Assembly: GCF_001879205.1 (NCBI RefSeq)
Contig: NZ_MLFK01000008.1
Coordinates: 124,001 to 188,000 of the forward strand
DNA length: 64,000 bases
Source of the DNA: Flavobacterium johnsoniae
GTDB taxonomy: Bacteria; Bacteroidota; Bacteroidia; Flavobacteriales; Flavobacteriaceae
Direction of reading: 5' to 3'
The translations under genes were made by a program, and so were the position numbers. Positions 53,021-62,257 of this stretch are shown here, piece by piece (the stretch's first letter is position 1; each line of letters starts with the position of its first letter). The notes under the pieces were generated by a model that was given only the letters and a program-made list of their open reading frames with translations, had not been told where the DNA came from and ran no database searches.

Positions 53021-53156
53021 AGTATTCAGTTTTGAGTATTCAGTCTCAGTTTTCAGTTTTCAGGAACTCTGTCAAAGTTTAAAACTTTGACAAAGTTTGT
53101 GCTTTTTTAAACTACCGCAAACCAACACTGAGACTGAATACTCAAAACTGAATACT
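53021..53156. repeat. Hexamer-armed palindromic element with perfect 30-bp terminal repeats
   Basis: Left arm 53021-53050 (AGTATTCAGTTTTGAGTATT, then CAGTCTCAGT) and right arm 53127-53156 are exact reverse complements. The core at 53065-53097 (AACTCTGTCAAAGTTT, A, AAACTTTGACAAAGTT) matches the core of 21712-21824 in opposite orientation. On the minus strand it starts 6 bp after the DoxX stop (53163-53165). Confidence 0.85.
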
Positions 53157-53162
53157 AAAAAA

Positions 53163-53597
53163 CTATATCCTATTATCAGCGGCAAAAACAGTTTTACCTA
53201 TAGTAGAAAGCAATAATGCCGCAGCTGCGCTTGTTAGAACCGAATAATCAAATGGTGCTTTTACCGAAACAGATATTGCCATTGCGAATGCAAAGACAAG
53301 CATTAAAACAGAAGTGCCCAAAGCAGCGATTCGGGTTTTAAAACCGAAGAGTAATAAAACCGATAATAAAATTTCAAAGAAAGTCGCTATCGCGCCCAAT
53401 ATTTCTGCAGTAGATTTAGAAGCAAAAGGGTTAAGAGTTTGAGTATAAATAACAAAGTTTTCCCAGTTTCCCCATGCCACTCCATTAGAACCCGGAGCTC
53501 CCCAAAGTCCAAATCGATCAGCAACAGCTGATAACATTGTAATTCCTAAAACTATTCTTAAAATCAAACCTGCCTGCCCAATTGATATGTTTCTCAT
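53163..53597 (-). CDS. DoxX-family membrane protein
   Basis: 144 residues with four TM segments; the pattern ILRIVLGITMLSAVADRFGLWGAP and AEILGAIATFFEILLSVLLLFGFKTRIAALGTSVLMLVFAFAMA fits DoxX-type proteins of the inner membrane. Function unknown; members are linked to redox stress in some bacteria. It starts 6 bp after the GNAT gene stop, so the two form an operon. A palindromic repeat abuts its stop codon. Confidence 0.85.
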   Translation of the reverse strand: MRNISIGQAGLILRIVLGITMLSAVADRFGLWGAPGSNGVAWGNWENFVIYTQTLNPFASKSTAEILGAIATFFEILLSVLLLFGFKTRIAALGTSVLMLVFAFAMAISVSVKAPFDYSVLTSAAAALLLSTIGKTVFAADNRI

Positions 53598-53603
53598 TCT
53601 TAA

Positions 53604-54161
53604 TTAATTTTTTATTTGAAGATGTTCCAAATTCTTTTTTACTAAAATTTTATGCCCAACTGGTTTAAAACCAAGTCTTAAGTATAACTTTTTAGCCTGC
53701 GGATTATCTTCTTCTACAAGTAAACCTAAAATGTCTTTATTTTTATGAACGTATTTTTCTATCAAAAATTGCAGAATTTTAGAACCAATTCCTTTGCCCT
53801 GATGATTAGGATTTATTCCTAAAGAGTCAATATAATATTCGCCGGCTTCGGTTTCATCTTCCGGATTGAAATCAGGATTATAATTCAATCGGATATACTC
53901 AATAATAGGAATACGCAGTTTATGTAAGTCGGCACCATTATAAACATTCACTGCGCCGATAATTTCATTTTCAGATTCGGCTACATAACAATTTTGATAG
54001 GAGTATTGATTGTTCTCTTTTTCAACAAAATAAAAAAGAAAGTCGTGCGCACTTTTATAATCTTCTTTACCAATAAATTTATATAGAATGTCTTCCATTG
54101 CCAATAGTAAAATTGGCGCTATATATTTTGAATCTGATTTTTCGGCCTTTCTGATATTCAT
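53604..54161 (-). CDS. GNAT-family N-acetyltransferase
   Basis: 185 residues. The acetyl-CoA pyrophosphate loop is NHQGKGIGSKIL (Q/R-x-x-G-x-G), preceded by AGEYYIDSLGINP and followed by LGLLVEEDNPQAKKLYLRLGFKPVGH, the usual GNAT C-terminal part. Substrate unknown. First of a two-gene operon with the DoxX gene. Confidence 0.92.
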   Translation of the reverse strand: MNIRKAEKSDSKYIAPILLLAMEDILYKFIGKEDYKSAHDFLFYFVEKENNQYSYQNCYVAESENEIIGAVNVYNGADLHKLRIPIIEYIRLNYNPDFNPEDETEAGEYYIDSLGINPNHQGKGIGSKILQFLIEKYVHKNKDILGLLVEEDNPQAKKLYLRLGFKPVGHKILVKKNLEHLQIKN

Positions 54162-54413
54162 TTTGAGATATTTTTTATTAGCAAATTTACTTTTTAAATA
54201 TATTTTTCATGCAGATTTAAAAGATTATAGCAGATTAATTGAAATAAATCTGTATTTTCTCTTTTTTGAACCCGCATGAAATAAAAAAGTTTGATGCCTG
54301 CAGTTATTAAAACAATTGCTGAATTTCTACCGATATAGGATAAAAATATACCACTTTTCAGATTTAAACTGCTCGTATATTTGTTATTATAATTTAAATC
54401 AAAATCTAAAAAG

Positions 54414-55427
54414 ATGAAAGCAATAGGATTCAAATCATCATTACCTATAGAAGAAAAAGAAAGTTTCATTGAATTTGAAACAGTAAAACCAACTCCCGGA
54501 GAACATGATTTATTAGTAAAAATTGAGGCCATTTCAGTAAATCCGGTTGATTTTAAAATTCGTCAGAGCGCTGCAAAAGATACTGTTTTAGAAACACCAA
54601 AAATTATTGGCTGGGATGCCGCTGGAATTGTGCAGGCAGTTGGAGAAAAAGTTACTTTGTTTGAAGTGGGAGATCTGGTATATTATGCCGGTGATATTAC
54701 CACACCGGGAAGCAATGCCGAATATCAAATTATCGACGAACGAATTGTGGGCCGAAAACCAAAATCACTTACTATTGAAGAAGCCGCAGTAATACCATTA
54801 ACAGGACTAACGGCCTGGGAAATCTTGTTTGACCGAATTAGGATAAGTCCTGAAAAAGACAAAGGAAAATCAATTTTGATTATTGGCGGTGCCGGCGGGG
54901 TAGGCTCAATTGCCATTCAGCTGGCTAAAAATATTGCAGGTTTGACTGTTATTGCAACAGCTTCGCGCCCGGAAACCATTGAATGGTGCAAAAATCAAGG
55001 AGCAGATTTTGTTGTCGATCATAAAGATTTGATTACTTCGGTTAGGAATGCCGGTTTTCAAAACGTTGATTTTATTTTAGACTTTGTAGATACCAATTCT
55101 TATTGGGATTCCATGGTTGAACTAATTAAACCACAAGGACATATCGCTTCTATTACCGGAAGCAGTGATCCGGTAGCTTTAAATAAATTGAAAAGCAAAA
55201 GTGTTTCCTTTTCTTGGGAATTCATGTACACACGTTCAATGTTTCAAACCGATGATATGATCGAGCAGCACAACATTTTAAACAAAATAGCCGATTTATT
55301 AGATAGCGGTGTTTTAAAAACAACTTTAAAAGAGACTTACAACGGACTTTCTGCAGAAAATCTAAAAAAAGCACATCAGCTTTTAGAATCAGGAAAGACA
55401 ATTGGAAAAATTGCCATTAAATTTTAA
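54414..55427 (+). CDS. Zinc-type alcohol dehydrogenase-like / quinone oxidoreductase (MDR family)
   Basis: 337 residues. N-terminal GroES-like domain (TPGEHDLLVKIEAISVNPVDFKIR; IIGWDAAGIVQAVGE) and C-terminal NAD(P)H Rossmann domain with ILIIGGAGGVGSIAIQLAKN. The catalytic zinc Cys/His of true alcohol dehydrogenases are not conserved (VNPVDFK instead of CHTD), so it belongs with the zinc-independent quinone-reductase/enoyl-reductase group. A TATATTTG -7-like box lies at 54376-54383. Confidence 0.9.
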   Translation: MKAIGFKSSLPIEEKESFIEFETVKPTPGEHDLLVKIEAISVNPVDFKIRQSAAKDTVLETPKIIGWDAAGIVQAVGEKVTLFEVGDLVYYAGDITTPGSNAEYQIIDERIVGRKPKSLTIEEAAVIPLTGLTAWEILFDRIRISPEKDKGKSILIIGGAGGVGSIAIQLAKNIAGLTVIATASRPETIEWCKNQGADFVVDHKDLITSVRNAGFQNVDFILDFVDTNSYWDSMVELIKPQGHIASITGSSDPVALNKLKSKSVSFSWEFMYTRSMFQTDDMIEQHNILNKIADLLDSGVLKTTLKETYNGLSAENLKKAHQLLESGKTIGKIAIKF

Positions 55428-55581
55428 AAACAAATATTGAACTAGGGTCTGTGAATAAGAAAATTATTTATTTAGAATGTATTTAAATAGTAAGTTTCTT
55501 TTGTAATATAATTTTGTATTTTAGCCGCTTTACAAGCCAAATTTGTATTTAATTTTTTTTAAAACCCAAAACAAAATTATT

Positions 55582-55968
55582 ATGATTTCAAAAAACACAG
55601 ACCTTGGATTACTACTATTACGAATCAGTACAGGAGGCTTAATGCTTTTTCACGGTATTTCAAAAGTGCTGCATGGAATTTCTTTTCTGGTAGAAAATAT
55701 GGGCGCTTTTGGATACGCTGTTTACATTGGAGAATTTTTAGCACCTATTGCTATTTTATTAGGATTCCGTACCAGAATTGCTTCGGTTTTTCTTGCCATA
55801 ACTTGTATTGTTGCCATTGCTGTGGCACATGCTCAGGATATTTTTTCAATTAGCGAACATGGAGGTTATGCTAATGAACTGCTGATGCTTTACCTTTTTG
55901 GTGCGGCTGCCTTATTCTTTACAGGAGCAGGAAAATTTGCTGTTTCAAAGACTAATAAGTGGGATTAA
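55582..55968 (+). CDS. DoxX-family membrane protein
   Basis: 128 residues from ATG 55582, chosen because MISKNTDLGLLLLRIS starts the family pattern; an upstream in-frame ATG adds 13 residues. Four TM segments (LLLLRISTGGLMLFHGISKVLHG; YVIGEFLAP-like AVYIGEFLAPIAILLGFRTRIASVFLAITCIVAIAVAHA; ELLMLYLFGAAALFFTGAG) typical of DoxX. It does not closely resemble the DoxX at 53163 beyond the shared fold. A perfect-stem terminator follows. Confidence 0.88.
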   Translation: MISKNTDLGLLLLRISTGGLMLFHGISKVLHGISFLVENMGAFGYAVYIGEFLAPIAILLGFRTRIASVFLAITCIVAIAVAHAQDIFSISEHGGYANELLMLYLFGAAALFFTGAGKFAVSKTNKWD

Positions 55969-55992
55969 TTTTTTTCTAAAAAAACAAATACT

Positions 55993-56042
55993 AAATAAGA
56001 AAAGTTCTAAATTAAATAAATAAGGCTTTTCTTATTTTTTTT
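55993..56042 (+). terminator. Terminator after the DoxX gene, reaching into the next promoter region
   Basis: AAATAAGAAAAG (55993-56004) pairs perfectly with CTTTTCTTATTT (56026-56037), 21-base loop, then a T-run. A TACTTTTG -7-like box of the next gene begins at 56047. Confidence 0.65.
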
Positions 56043-56085
56043 GTATTACTTTTGCAGCAATTTATTATCTATTTTTTTTTACAGC

Positions 56086-58290
56086 ATGCGATTTTTATTT
56101 GTTCTTTTAGTTTCTATTTGTTATTTTTCAGCACAATCACAATCTGTTTCCGGAATTGTAAATGATGAAAACGGAAAACCTCTTTCAGATGTTTTAATTC
56201 GAGATTTGATTTCAAAAACACACGCACACACTGATGTAAACGGAAAATTTACTTTAGAAGAAACTAAAGTGAACGACAGCCTTCAAATTTCCAAACAGGG
56301 TTTTATAACGCAAACCATACAACTTTCTTCCAATGATTTTCTTTCTATCGCGTTAGAAGAAAAGCCTTTTATGCTCGAAGAAGTTCGAATCACAAACAAT
56401 TTAAAGTACTTAAACACAATTTCTAAAATTGATTTAGAAATTCAGCCTATATCCAATTCACAAGATTTATTGCGTAAAGTTCCGGGACTTTTTATTGGCC
56501 AGCATGCGGGAGGAGGAAAAGCAGAACAAATTTTTTTAAGAGGCTTTGACTGCGATCACGGAACCGATATTAATGTTACCGTTGACGGAATGCCGGTAAA
56601 TATGGTTTCGCACGCACACGGACAAGGTTATGCTGACCTTCATTTTGTAATTCCGGAAACAGTCGACAATATAGATTTTGACATAGGTTCGTATTTTGTT
56701 GACAAAGGCGATTTTACAACGGCAGGTTATGTAGGTTTTAATACTAAAAAAGCCTTAGACAAAAACACAATTTCTTTTGAAGGCGGACAGTTTGATACCT
56801 TTAGAACAGTGGCTTTATTCAACTTGTTGAACAAAGAAAACCAGTCGGCTTATTTTGCCGGAGAATATATGATGACCGATGGTTATTTTGATGCTCCTCA
56901 AAACTTTAACCGTATTAATTTGTTCGGAAAATATTCGGCTAAAACGGCTAACGGGGATAAACTGGCACTTTCGGTTTCGCATTTTAAAAGTCAATGGGAT
57001 GCCAGCGGACAAATCCCGGATCGTGCCGTAAACGACGGAACGATTTCGCATTTTGGCGCAATCGACCCAAATGAAGGCGGATCGACCAGCAGAACAAACT
57101 TTAATTTGCAGTATGATGCCAAAATTGATGAGAACACGCATATAAAAAACACAGCGTATTTGAGTAAATATGATTTTGAATTGTATTCAAATTTTACTTT
57201 TTTCTTAAATGATCCTGTAAACGGAGATCAGATTAAACAAAAGGAAAACAGAACTATCGTAGGATTTCAGTCAGAATACAATCAGAAACTGAATGAAAAA
57301 TGGCTTTTTAAACTGGGTGCAGGATTAAGAAACGATAATAATAAAGATGTTGAATTATCGCATACTTTAAACAGAAAAACGGTTCTGGATTATTTGAGTT
57401 TAGGAACTGTCAATCAGACCAATCTTTTTTCTTATACCAGTTTTGATTTTACATCAGGTAAATGGCTGATTAATTCGGGATTAAGATTAGATTATTTCAA
57501 ATTTGGTTATGAAGACCAATTGGCATCGACTTATAGCAATCAAACACAGACAAAAGCGATTGTGAGTCCAAAACTAAATTTTTTATATACTCAGAATGAA
57601 AGTCTTCAATATTTCTTAAAATTAGGAAAAGGTTTTCACAGCAATGATACTCGTGTAGTTGTAGCGCAAAAAGGAGAAAAAATTCTTCCGGAAACTTATG
57701 GTGCTGATTTAGGAATTAATTGGAAACCTTTTCCAAGAATGATAGTAAACTCGGCAATTTGGTATTTGTATCTGGCACAGGAATTTGTTTATGTAGGAGA
57801 CGAAGCTGTTGTTGAACCAAGCGGTAAAACAGAAAGAAAAGGATTTGATTTTGGTTTTAGATATCAGTTAACCAATTGGTTATTCTGGAATACAGATTAT
57901 ACCTATACTCATGCACGATCTATAGACGAACCAAAAGGAGAAGATTATTTACCGCTTGCTCCGGTTCATACTTTGGTAAACGGATTTTCGGTAAAAGACT
58001 TAAAAGGGTTTTCAGGAAGTTTGAGAACAAGATTTCTGGGTGATCGTCCAGCGAATGAAGATAATTCGGTTGTGGCAAAAGGTTACTGCATTACCGATTT
58101 TTCTGTAAATTATCAAATTAAAAAAGTATCTATAGGAATAAACATCGACAATATTTTTAATACAAAATGGAAAGAAACACAGTTCTTAACAGAAACGAGA
58201 TTGGCAAATGAAACAGATCCTGTAGAAGAAATTCACTTTACTGCAGGAACTCCATTTAATGCAAGATTGATTTTGAAATACAGCTGGTAA
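56086..58290 (+). CDS. TonB-dependent receptor with His-rich plug loop
   Basis: 734 residues from ATG 56086, chosen for its signal peptide MRFLFVLLVSICYFSAQSQS; an upstream TTG frame lies in the promoter. A carboxypeptidase-regulatory-like domain (VSGIVNDENGKPLSDVLIRD, about 22-95) is followed by a plug (DLLRKVPGLFIGQHAGGGKAEQIFLRGFDCDHGTDINVTVDG) and a barrel ending LILKYSW. The plug carries several possible metal ligands (CDHGTD, VSHAHGQGYADLHF), which may point to a metal-complex substrate; not proven. Single-gene unit with terminator at 58316. Confidence 0.88.
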   Translation: MRFLFVLLVSICYFSAQSQSVSGIVNDENGKPLSDVLIRDLISKTHAHTDVNGKFTLEETKVNDSLQISKQGFITQTIQLSSNDFLSIALEEKPFMLEEVRITNNLKYLNTISKIDLEIQPISNSQDLLRKVPGLFIGQHAGGGKAEQIFLRGFDCDHGTDINVTVDGMPVNMVSHAHGQGYADLHFVIPETVDNIDFDIGSYFVDKGDFTTAGYVGFNTKKALDKNTISFEGGQFDTFRTVALFNLLNKENQSAYFAGEYMMTDGYFDAPQNFNRINLFGKYSAKTANGDKLALSVSHFKSQWDASGQIPDRAVNDGTISHFGAIDPNEGGSTSRTNFNLQYDAKIDENTHIKNTAYLSKYDFELYSNFTFFLNDPVNGDQIKQKENRTIVGFQSEYNQKLNEKWLFKLGAGLRNDNNKDVELSHTLNRKTVLDYLSLGTVNQTNLFSYTSFDFTSGKWLINSGLRLDYFKFGYEDQLASTYSNQTQTKAIVSPKLNFLYTQNESLQYFLKLGKGFHSNDTRVVVAQKGEKILPETYGADLGINWKPFPRMIVNSAIWYLYLAQEFVYVGDEAVVEPSGKTERKGFDFGFRYQLTNWLFWNTDYTYTHARSIDEPKGEDYLPLAPVHTLVNGFSVKDLKGFSGSLRTRFLGDRPANEDNSVVAKGYCITDFSVNYQIKKVSIGINIDNIFNTKWKETQFLTETRLANETDPVEEIHFTAGTPFNARLILKYSW

Positions 58291-58315
58291 ACTATTCTGA
58301 AATATTGTATAAGAC

Positions 58316-58345
58316 AGTCCAATTATCCTGAATTGGACTTTTTTT
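58316..58345 (+). terminator. Rho-independent terminator
   Basis: AGTCCAATT, 6-base loop, AATTGGACT and T-run, 25 bp after the TonB-receptor stop. Confidence 0.9.
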
Positions 58346-58449
58346 ATCAATGAAATTCTGTAAGTTATACCTTAAATTATATAAAATTTTCCATTATTAT
58401 TTTTAGATATTTGGCGTTATAACCCAAATTAATTTAATAAATAACTACT

Positions 58450-59676
58450 ATGAAAAATTTAAAGTACATTTTCATTCTTTCAAGTGCATTATTTGCCTTT
58501 AGTTGTTCTAATAATGATTCTCCTGAGAATGGAGGCGGAACAGTAACTGATCCTGTAGAAACTAATCCAGCCAATACACAATATAAACCTGCATTTACCG
58601 GACAAACCAGAATTAATGGTATGACTACAAATACAGAGTTTAAAGCGGATATTATTACAAGCGCGCTTACTAGTCCGTGGGGCGTTAAAGCACTTCCTGA
58701 CGGACGACTTTTAGTTACTCAAAAAACAACGGGAACTTTGCGTATTGTTACTACTGCCGGAGTTGTCAGTGAACCTATTACAGGTCTGCCTGCTGTTAAC
58801 CCTGCTAATCAGGGAGGTTTATTAGGTTTATGTCTTGATCCTGATTTTGCGACTAACAGGATGATTTACTGGGTGTTTTCTGAAGCAGTAACTGGCGGAA
58901 ATATTTCATCTGTTGCAAAAGGAAAACTGGCAGCTAATGAAAAAACAATCGAAAACGCAACTGTTATTTACCGATCTAGCCCGGCAAATCCAAGTGATCT
59001 TCATTACGGAGGCCGTATTCTTTTTGACCAAACCGGAAATCTTGTGGTAAGTACAGGAGAGCGTTCCGTTTTGCAAACCAGACCTTTGGCACAATCACTT
59101 ACGGCAAGTTTGGGTAAAGTTTTAAGAATTACAAAAGACGGACAGCCAGCACCTGGAAATCCAGTTTTTAACGGTGCAGGAGCATTACCTGAATTATATA
59201 CTTACGGACATAGAAATCCTCAGGGACTGGCAATTCATCCGGTTACTAAAGAAATCTGGCAAAGTGAACACGGTCCAAGAGGAGGCGACGAGTTAAACCG
59301 TCTTAAAGCTGGTTCTAACTATGGATGGCCTACGATTACCTACGGAATTGAATACAGCGGACAACCAATTGGTGAAGCGATTCAACAGAAAGAGGGAATG
59401 GAACAGCCGGTTTATTATTGGGATCCTGTTATTTCTCCAAGCGGTATGACATTCTACACAGGAAATCGTGTACCAGAGTGGGAGAATAACCTTTTTATTG
59501 GTTCTTTAAGCGCGACGCATATTGCAAGATTGGTGATTAGAGACAATAAAGTAGTAGGAGAAGAAAGACTTCTGGCAGGCGAAGGTCAGCGTTTTAGAGA
59601 TATTACGCAGGGCAGTGATGGTGCTTTATACGCCGTAACTGATCAGGGAAGACTTTATAAAATAGACAAGAAATAA
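58450..59676 (+). CDS. PQQ-dependent sugar dehydrogenase-like lipoprotein (Asd/YliI type)
   Basis: 408 residues. Lipobox FAFSC (Cys about 19) followed by NNDSPENGG. A six-bladed propeller of the soluble glucose/aldose dehydrogenase family: SPWGVKALPDGRLLVTQKTTGTLRIV, GGLLGLCLDPDFATNRMIYW, LHYGGRILFDQTGNLVVSTGER, YGHRNPQGLAIHP and SEHGPRGGDELNRLKAGSNYGWP. The family oxidises aldose sugars at the cell surface with PQQ. The window has no PQQ synthesis genes, so the cofactor may be imported. It is flanked by terminators, so it is a single-gene unit. Confidence 0.92.
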   Translation: MKNLKYIFILSSALFAFSCSNNDSPENGGGTVTDPVETNPANTQYKPAFTGQTRINGMTTNTEFKADIITSALTSPWGVKALPDGRLLVTQKTTGTLRIVTTAGVVSEPITGLPAVNPANQGGLLGLCLDPDFATNRMIYWVFSEAVTGGNISSVAKGKLAANEKTIENATVIYRSSPANPSDLHYGGRILFDQTGNLVVSTGERSVLQTRPLAQSLTASLGKVLRITKDGQPAPGNPVFNGAGALPELYTYGHRNPQGLAIHPVTKEIWQSEHGPRGGDELNRLKAGSNYGWPTITYGIEYSGQPIGEAIQQKEGMEQPVYYWDPVISPSGMTFYTGNRVPEWENNLFIGSLSATHIARLVIRDNKVVGEERLLAGEGQRFRDITQGSDGALYAVTDQGRLYKIDKK

Positions 59677-59728
59677 GTTGTTGATAGTTGATTGTTAATT
59701 GTCGATGATTATATTAAATAAAATTAAG

Positions 59729-59757
59729 AATGGCGCTTTTTTTGCGCCATTTTTGTT
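59729..59757 (+). terminator. Rho-independent terminator of the sugar dehydrogenase gene
   Basis: AATGGCGC, T-rich loop, GCGCCATT and TTTG tail, about 50 bp after the stop. Confidence 0.85.
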
Positions 59758-59814
59758 TCTTATCATATCGTGATCATTCATTATCTTTGAGGTGTATCAT
59801 TACAAAAGAAAGTT

Positions 59815-60660
59815 TTGAAAAATAAAATCCTAACCTATTCCTTAACGGAGCATAAAAGCCTTTTTTCAAGTGCTGATGAAAAGGATTATTTCTACACTCA
59901 AACTACAGAACATCCGTATATAAACGAGCCCTATCGGGCAGAAAGTTATGCGATTGAGTTTTTAAGAGAAGGTTCTATTATAATTCAGACGCAGTTAGAC
60001 AAAAGAACAATCCACGCGCCGGCGGTTATTGCGTTAGGTCCTACAGTGACTAGAAGTTTTACCAAAAACAGCAATAAAATCTTAATTGATATTATATTCT
60101 TTAAGCCGCAGTTCTTTCTGGAAAGCCAGACCAACGTTTTCTTTTTATCGCAATATGAGTTTTTCGAAAACAATAATGTCTTGGAACTCAACGGAGATTT
60201 AAAAATTAAATTTGAGCGTATTTTCAATTTGATAAAAGAACTTTTAGAAGGCAGTTCTAAGCATCAGTCGGCGGCACTTATTAGTTATCTTTACATTTTG
60301 ATATACGAACTTGATTCGGTTCAGGAAGTGGTTTCTGCTGAAATAACTCAAAATCCAATATTCGAAAAATTTAAAAAACTTCTTTTTAAAGATTTTTTAA
60401 AACAGCGATCTGTTGAATATTATGCCGATGCCTTACATGTAACCCGAAAATATCTGTCGGAAGTAATTAAAAAGAACAGCGGCAAAACAGCAAGTGACTG
60501 GATTAATGAAGTTGTAATTCTGGAAGCCAAAGTGCTGTTACAGAATAAAAGTCTAACCATTAATCAAATCAGTGACGAATTGAACTTTCAAAATCAATCT
60601 GCTTTTGGAAGGTTTTTTAAAAATCATACAGGGATTTCTCCGTTGGAATATCGGAAGTAA
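59815..60660 (+). CDS. AraC-family transcriptional regulator (TTG start)
   Basis: 281 residues. An N-terminal cupin-like sensing region (YINEPYRAESYAIEFLREGSIIIQTQLDKRTIHAPAVIALGP) and a C-terminal double HTH (SVEYYADALHVTRKYLSEVIKKNSGKTASDWINEVVILEAKVLLQNKSLTINQISDELNFQNQSAFGRFFKNHTGISPLEYRK), typical of AraC/XylS. No ATG exists in frame before the conserved sensing part, and TTG 59815 follows a purine-rich stretch (AGAAAG), so a TTG start is likely. Target unknown; the flanking genes may be regulated. A repeat begins immediately after the stop. Confidence 0.88.
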   Translation: MKNKILTYSLTEHKSLFSSADEKDYFYTQTTEHPYINEPYRAESYAIEFLREGSIIIQTQLDKRTIHAPAVIALGPTVTRSFTKNSNKILIDIIFFKPQFFLESQTNVFFLSQYEFFENNNVLELNGDLKIKFERIFNLIKELLEGSSKHQSAALISYLYILIYELDSVQEVVSAEITQNPIFEKFKKLLFKDFLKQRSVEYYADALHVTRKYLSEVIKKNSGKTASDWINEVVILEAKVLLQNKSLTINQISDELNFQNQSAFGRFFKNHTGISPLEYRK

Positions 60661-60775
60661 TGTTCAGTGTTCAGTCTCAGTCTCAGTCTCAGTTTTCAGT
60701 TTCAGTTTTTAATCTCGAAAAAAAAAACTTAGTCCCTCAGCCCCTTAGCATCTTAGCCCCTTAAAAAAAAAAGCC
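60661..60775. repeat. CAGTCT-type hexamer run at a stop codon plus CTTAG-type repeat
   Basis: Directly after the AraC stop come TTCAGTGTTCAGTCTCAGTC and further CAGTCT/CAGTTT units, then from 60729 the string ACTTAGTCCCTCAGCCCCTT, AGCATCTTAGCCCCTT related to 14796-14945. No matching inverted right arm was found. Confidence 0.65.
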
Positions 60776-60859
60776 TTTTCGAACAAAACAACCGTCGTAT
60801 TGCTCTTTTCTTAAAACAAAAATCTCTGCAAATTTGCTTCTTCATCAATAAAGAAAATT

Positions 60860-61360
60860 ATGAGCAAAACAGCAAGATTTGTAGTGATAATTAATGATAA
60901 TGTAGTCTGGATGGAAAGTCAGGCCCTTCAGTATTATGAGCGTTTATTTGAGGCAAAAGATTTGGCCGATAAATATGCCCAGGAAAAATTTTCTCAAAAA
61001 GAACTCTTCAGAATACAAAATGATTTTTCAATTGAAATTCTGATGGTACACGACGGCGAAAATCCGCAGTCATTTTTAAAACTGGATTCTTCGAGACTTA
61101 CCAATGAAAACCTGGGAGCAGAAAAGGCCATTTGTCTAAAAGATATCATTTATTTTAATGAGGAAGATTTAGTTGTACTTTTTAAACGTTCCGAAGAAAT
61201 TGCGTTGCAGCGAAAACACGATTTAATTTGGGTAAAAGCTTTTGCAGCAGAAGATGTTTTAACTAAAACACTGAAAGCTTTAAATTATGAAGAATTTGAC
61301 TTTGACGAAACAACAGAAAATTTAGAAAAACAAATTTATCTCAGGAAAAAACTGCGCTGA
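60860..61360 (+). CDS. Conserved-looking protein of unknown function beside Ku
   Basis: 166 residues, no signal or TM. Charged and helical, with a possible beta-rich start (ARFVVIINDNVVWMESQALQYYERLF) and Glu/Lys-rich C-terminus (YEEFDFDETTENLEKQIYLRKKLR). I do not recognise a family. It is 112 bp before the Ku gene on the same strand. The sequence looks like a real gene (no in-frame stops, normal amino-acid mix). Whether it takes part in end joining is unknown. Confidence 0.65.
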   Translation: MSKTARFVVIINDNVVWMESQALQYYERLFEAKDLADKYAQEKFSQKELFRIQNDFSIEILMVHDGENPQSFLKLDSSRLTNENLGAEKAICLKDIIYFNEEDLVVLFKRSEEIALQRKHDLIWVKAFAAEDVLTKTLKALNYEEFDFDETTENLEKQIYLRKKLR

Positions 61361-61472
61361 TTTTGGTTTTCAGTGCTAATCGTGAGTCGGTATTTTGTAA
61401 AACATTCTCATGATGTTATAAAGTTTACAACAGAATCTGATTTAATTTTAAGGTTAATTAAATCAGAGAGTT

Positions 61473-62252
61473 ATGAGATCGATATGGACAGGATCAGTTA
61501 GTTTTGGATTAATTAATATTCCAATAAAAATGTTTTCGGCGGTTCAGGAAAGCAGTCTTGATATGGACATGCTGGACAAAAAAGACCATGCAAATATTAA
61601 GTTTAAACGTGTTAATGAAAATACAGGTAAAGAAGTTGATTTTTCAAACATTGTAAAAGGCTATAAAATTGAAGATAAATATGTCATCCTTGAAGATTCT
61701 GATTTCGAAGCTGCAGATGCCATTAAAACCAAAACGATTGATATAGAAAGTTTTGCTTTTGAAAAAGAAATCCAGAGTATTTATTACGAACAGCCCTATT
61801 ATCTGGAGCCGGACAAAGGCGCTATGAACGCCTATGGACTGCTTCGTGATGCACTCGAAGCTTCGGGAAAAGTAGGAGTAACCCGTTTTGTTTTGCGAAA
61901 TAAAGAAAGTCTTGCTATTCTAAAACCATATAAAAATGTGATTGTTTTAAACCGAATAAGATTTGAACAGGAAATACGAAATACAGATGAATTAAAACTG
62001 CCTCCGGTTTCTAAAAAAGCCACAAAAGAAATGGATATGGCCGAAAAATTAATCGATCAGCTTACTGAAAAATTTGACATTACTGGTTTTAAAGACGAAT
62101 ATACGGCCAAACTTTTAGATATTATTAAAAAGAAAGCCAAAGGAAAAGTACAAAAAGCTACGAAACTAAAAGTAGTGCATAACAAACAAAGTGATGACTT
62201 AATGTCTATGTTGAAAGCAAGTTTAGAAACTAAAACGAAAAAATCATCTTAG
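61473..62252 (+). CDS. ku: Ku protein (bacterial NHEJ DNA-end binder)
   Basis: 259 residues. Starts with the family segment [21 protein letters not shown], then the Ku beta-barrel core ([90 protein letters not shown]), and a Lys-rich C-terminal tail ([15 protein letters not shown]) that would contact DNA. Bacterial Ku forms a homodimeric ring on double-strand ends and recruits ligase D. Its stop is 5 bp from the convergent ligD stop. Confidence 0.96.
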   Translation: MRSIWTGSVSFGLINIPIKMFSAVQESSLDMDMLDKKDHANIKFKRVNENTGKEVDFSNIVKGYKIEDKYVILEDSDFEAADAIKTKTIDIESFAFEKEIQSIYYEQPYYLEPDKGAMNAYGLLRDALEASGKVGVTRFVLRNKESLAILKPYKNVIVLNRIRFEQEIRNTDELKLPPVSKKATKEMDMAEKLIDQLTEKFDITGFKDEYTAKLLDIIKKKAKGKVQKATKLKVVHNKQSDDLMSMLKASLETKTKKSS

Positions 62253-62257
62253 TCGCA

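Noticed and set aside
54205..54290. Structured repeat around TTTTCATGC and GCATGAAA
   Set aside because: The arms are short and the interior is not clearly paired; too weak to call as an element.
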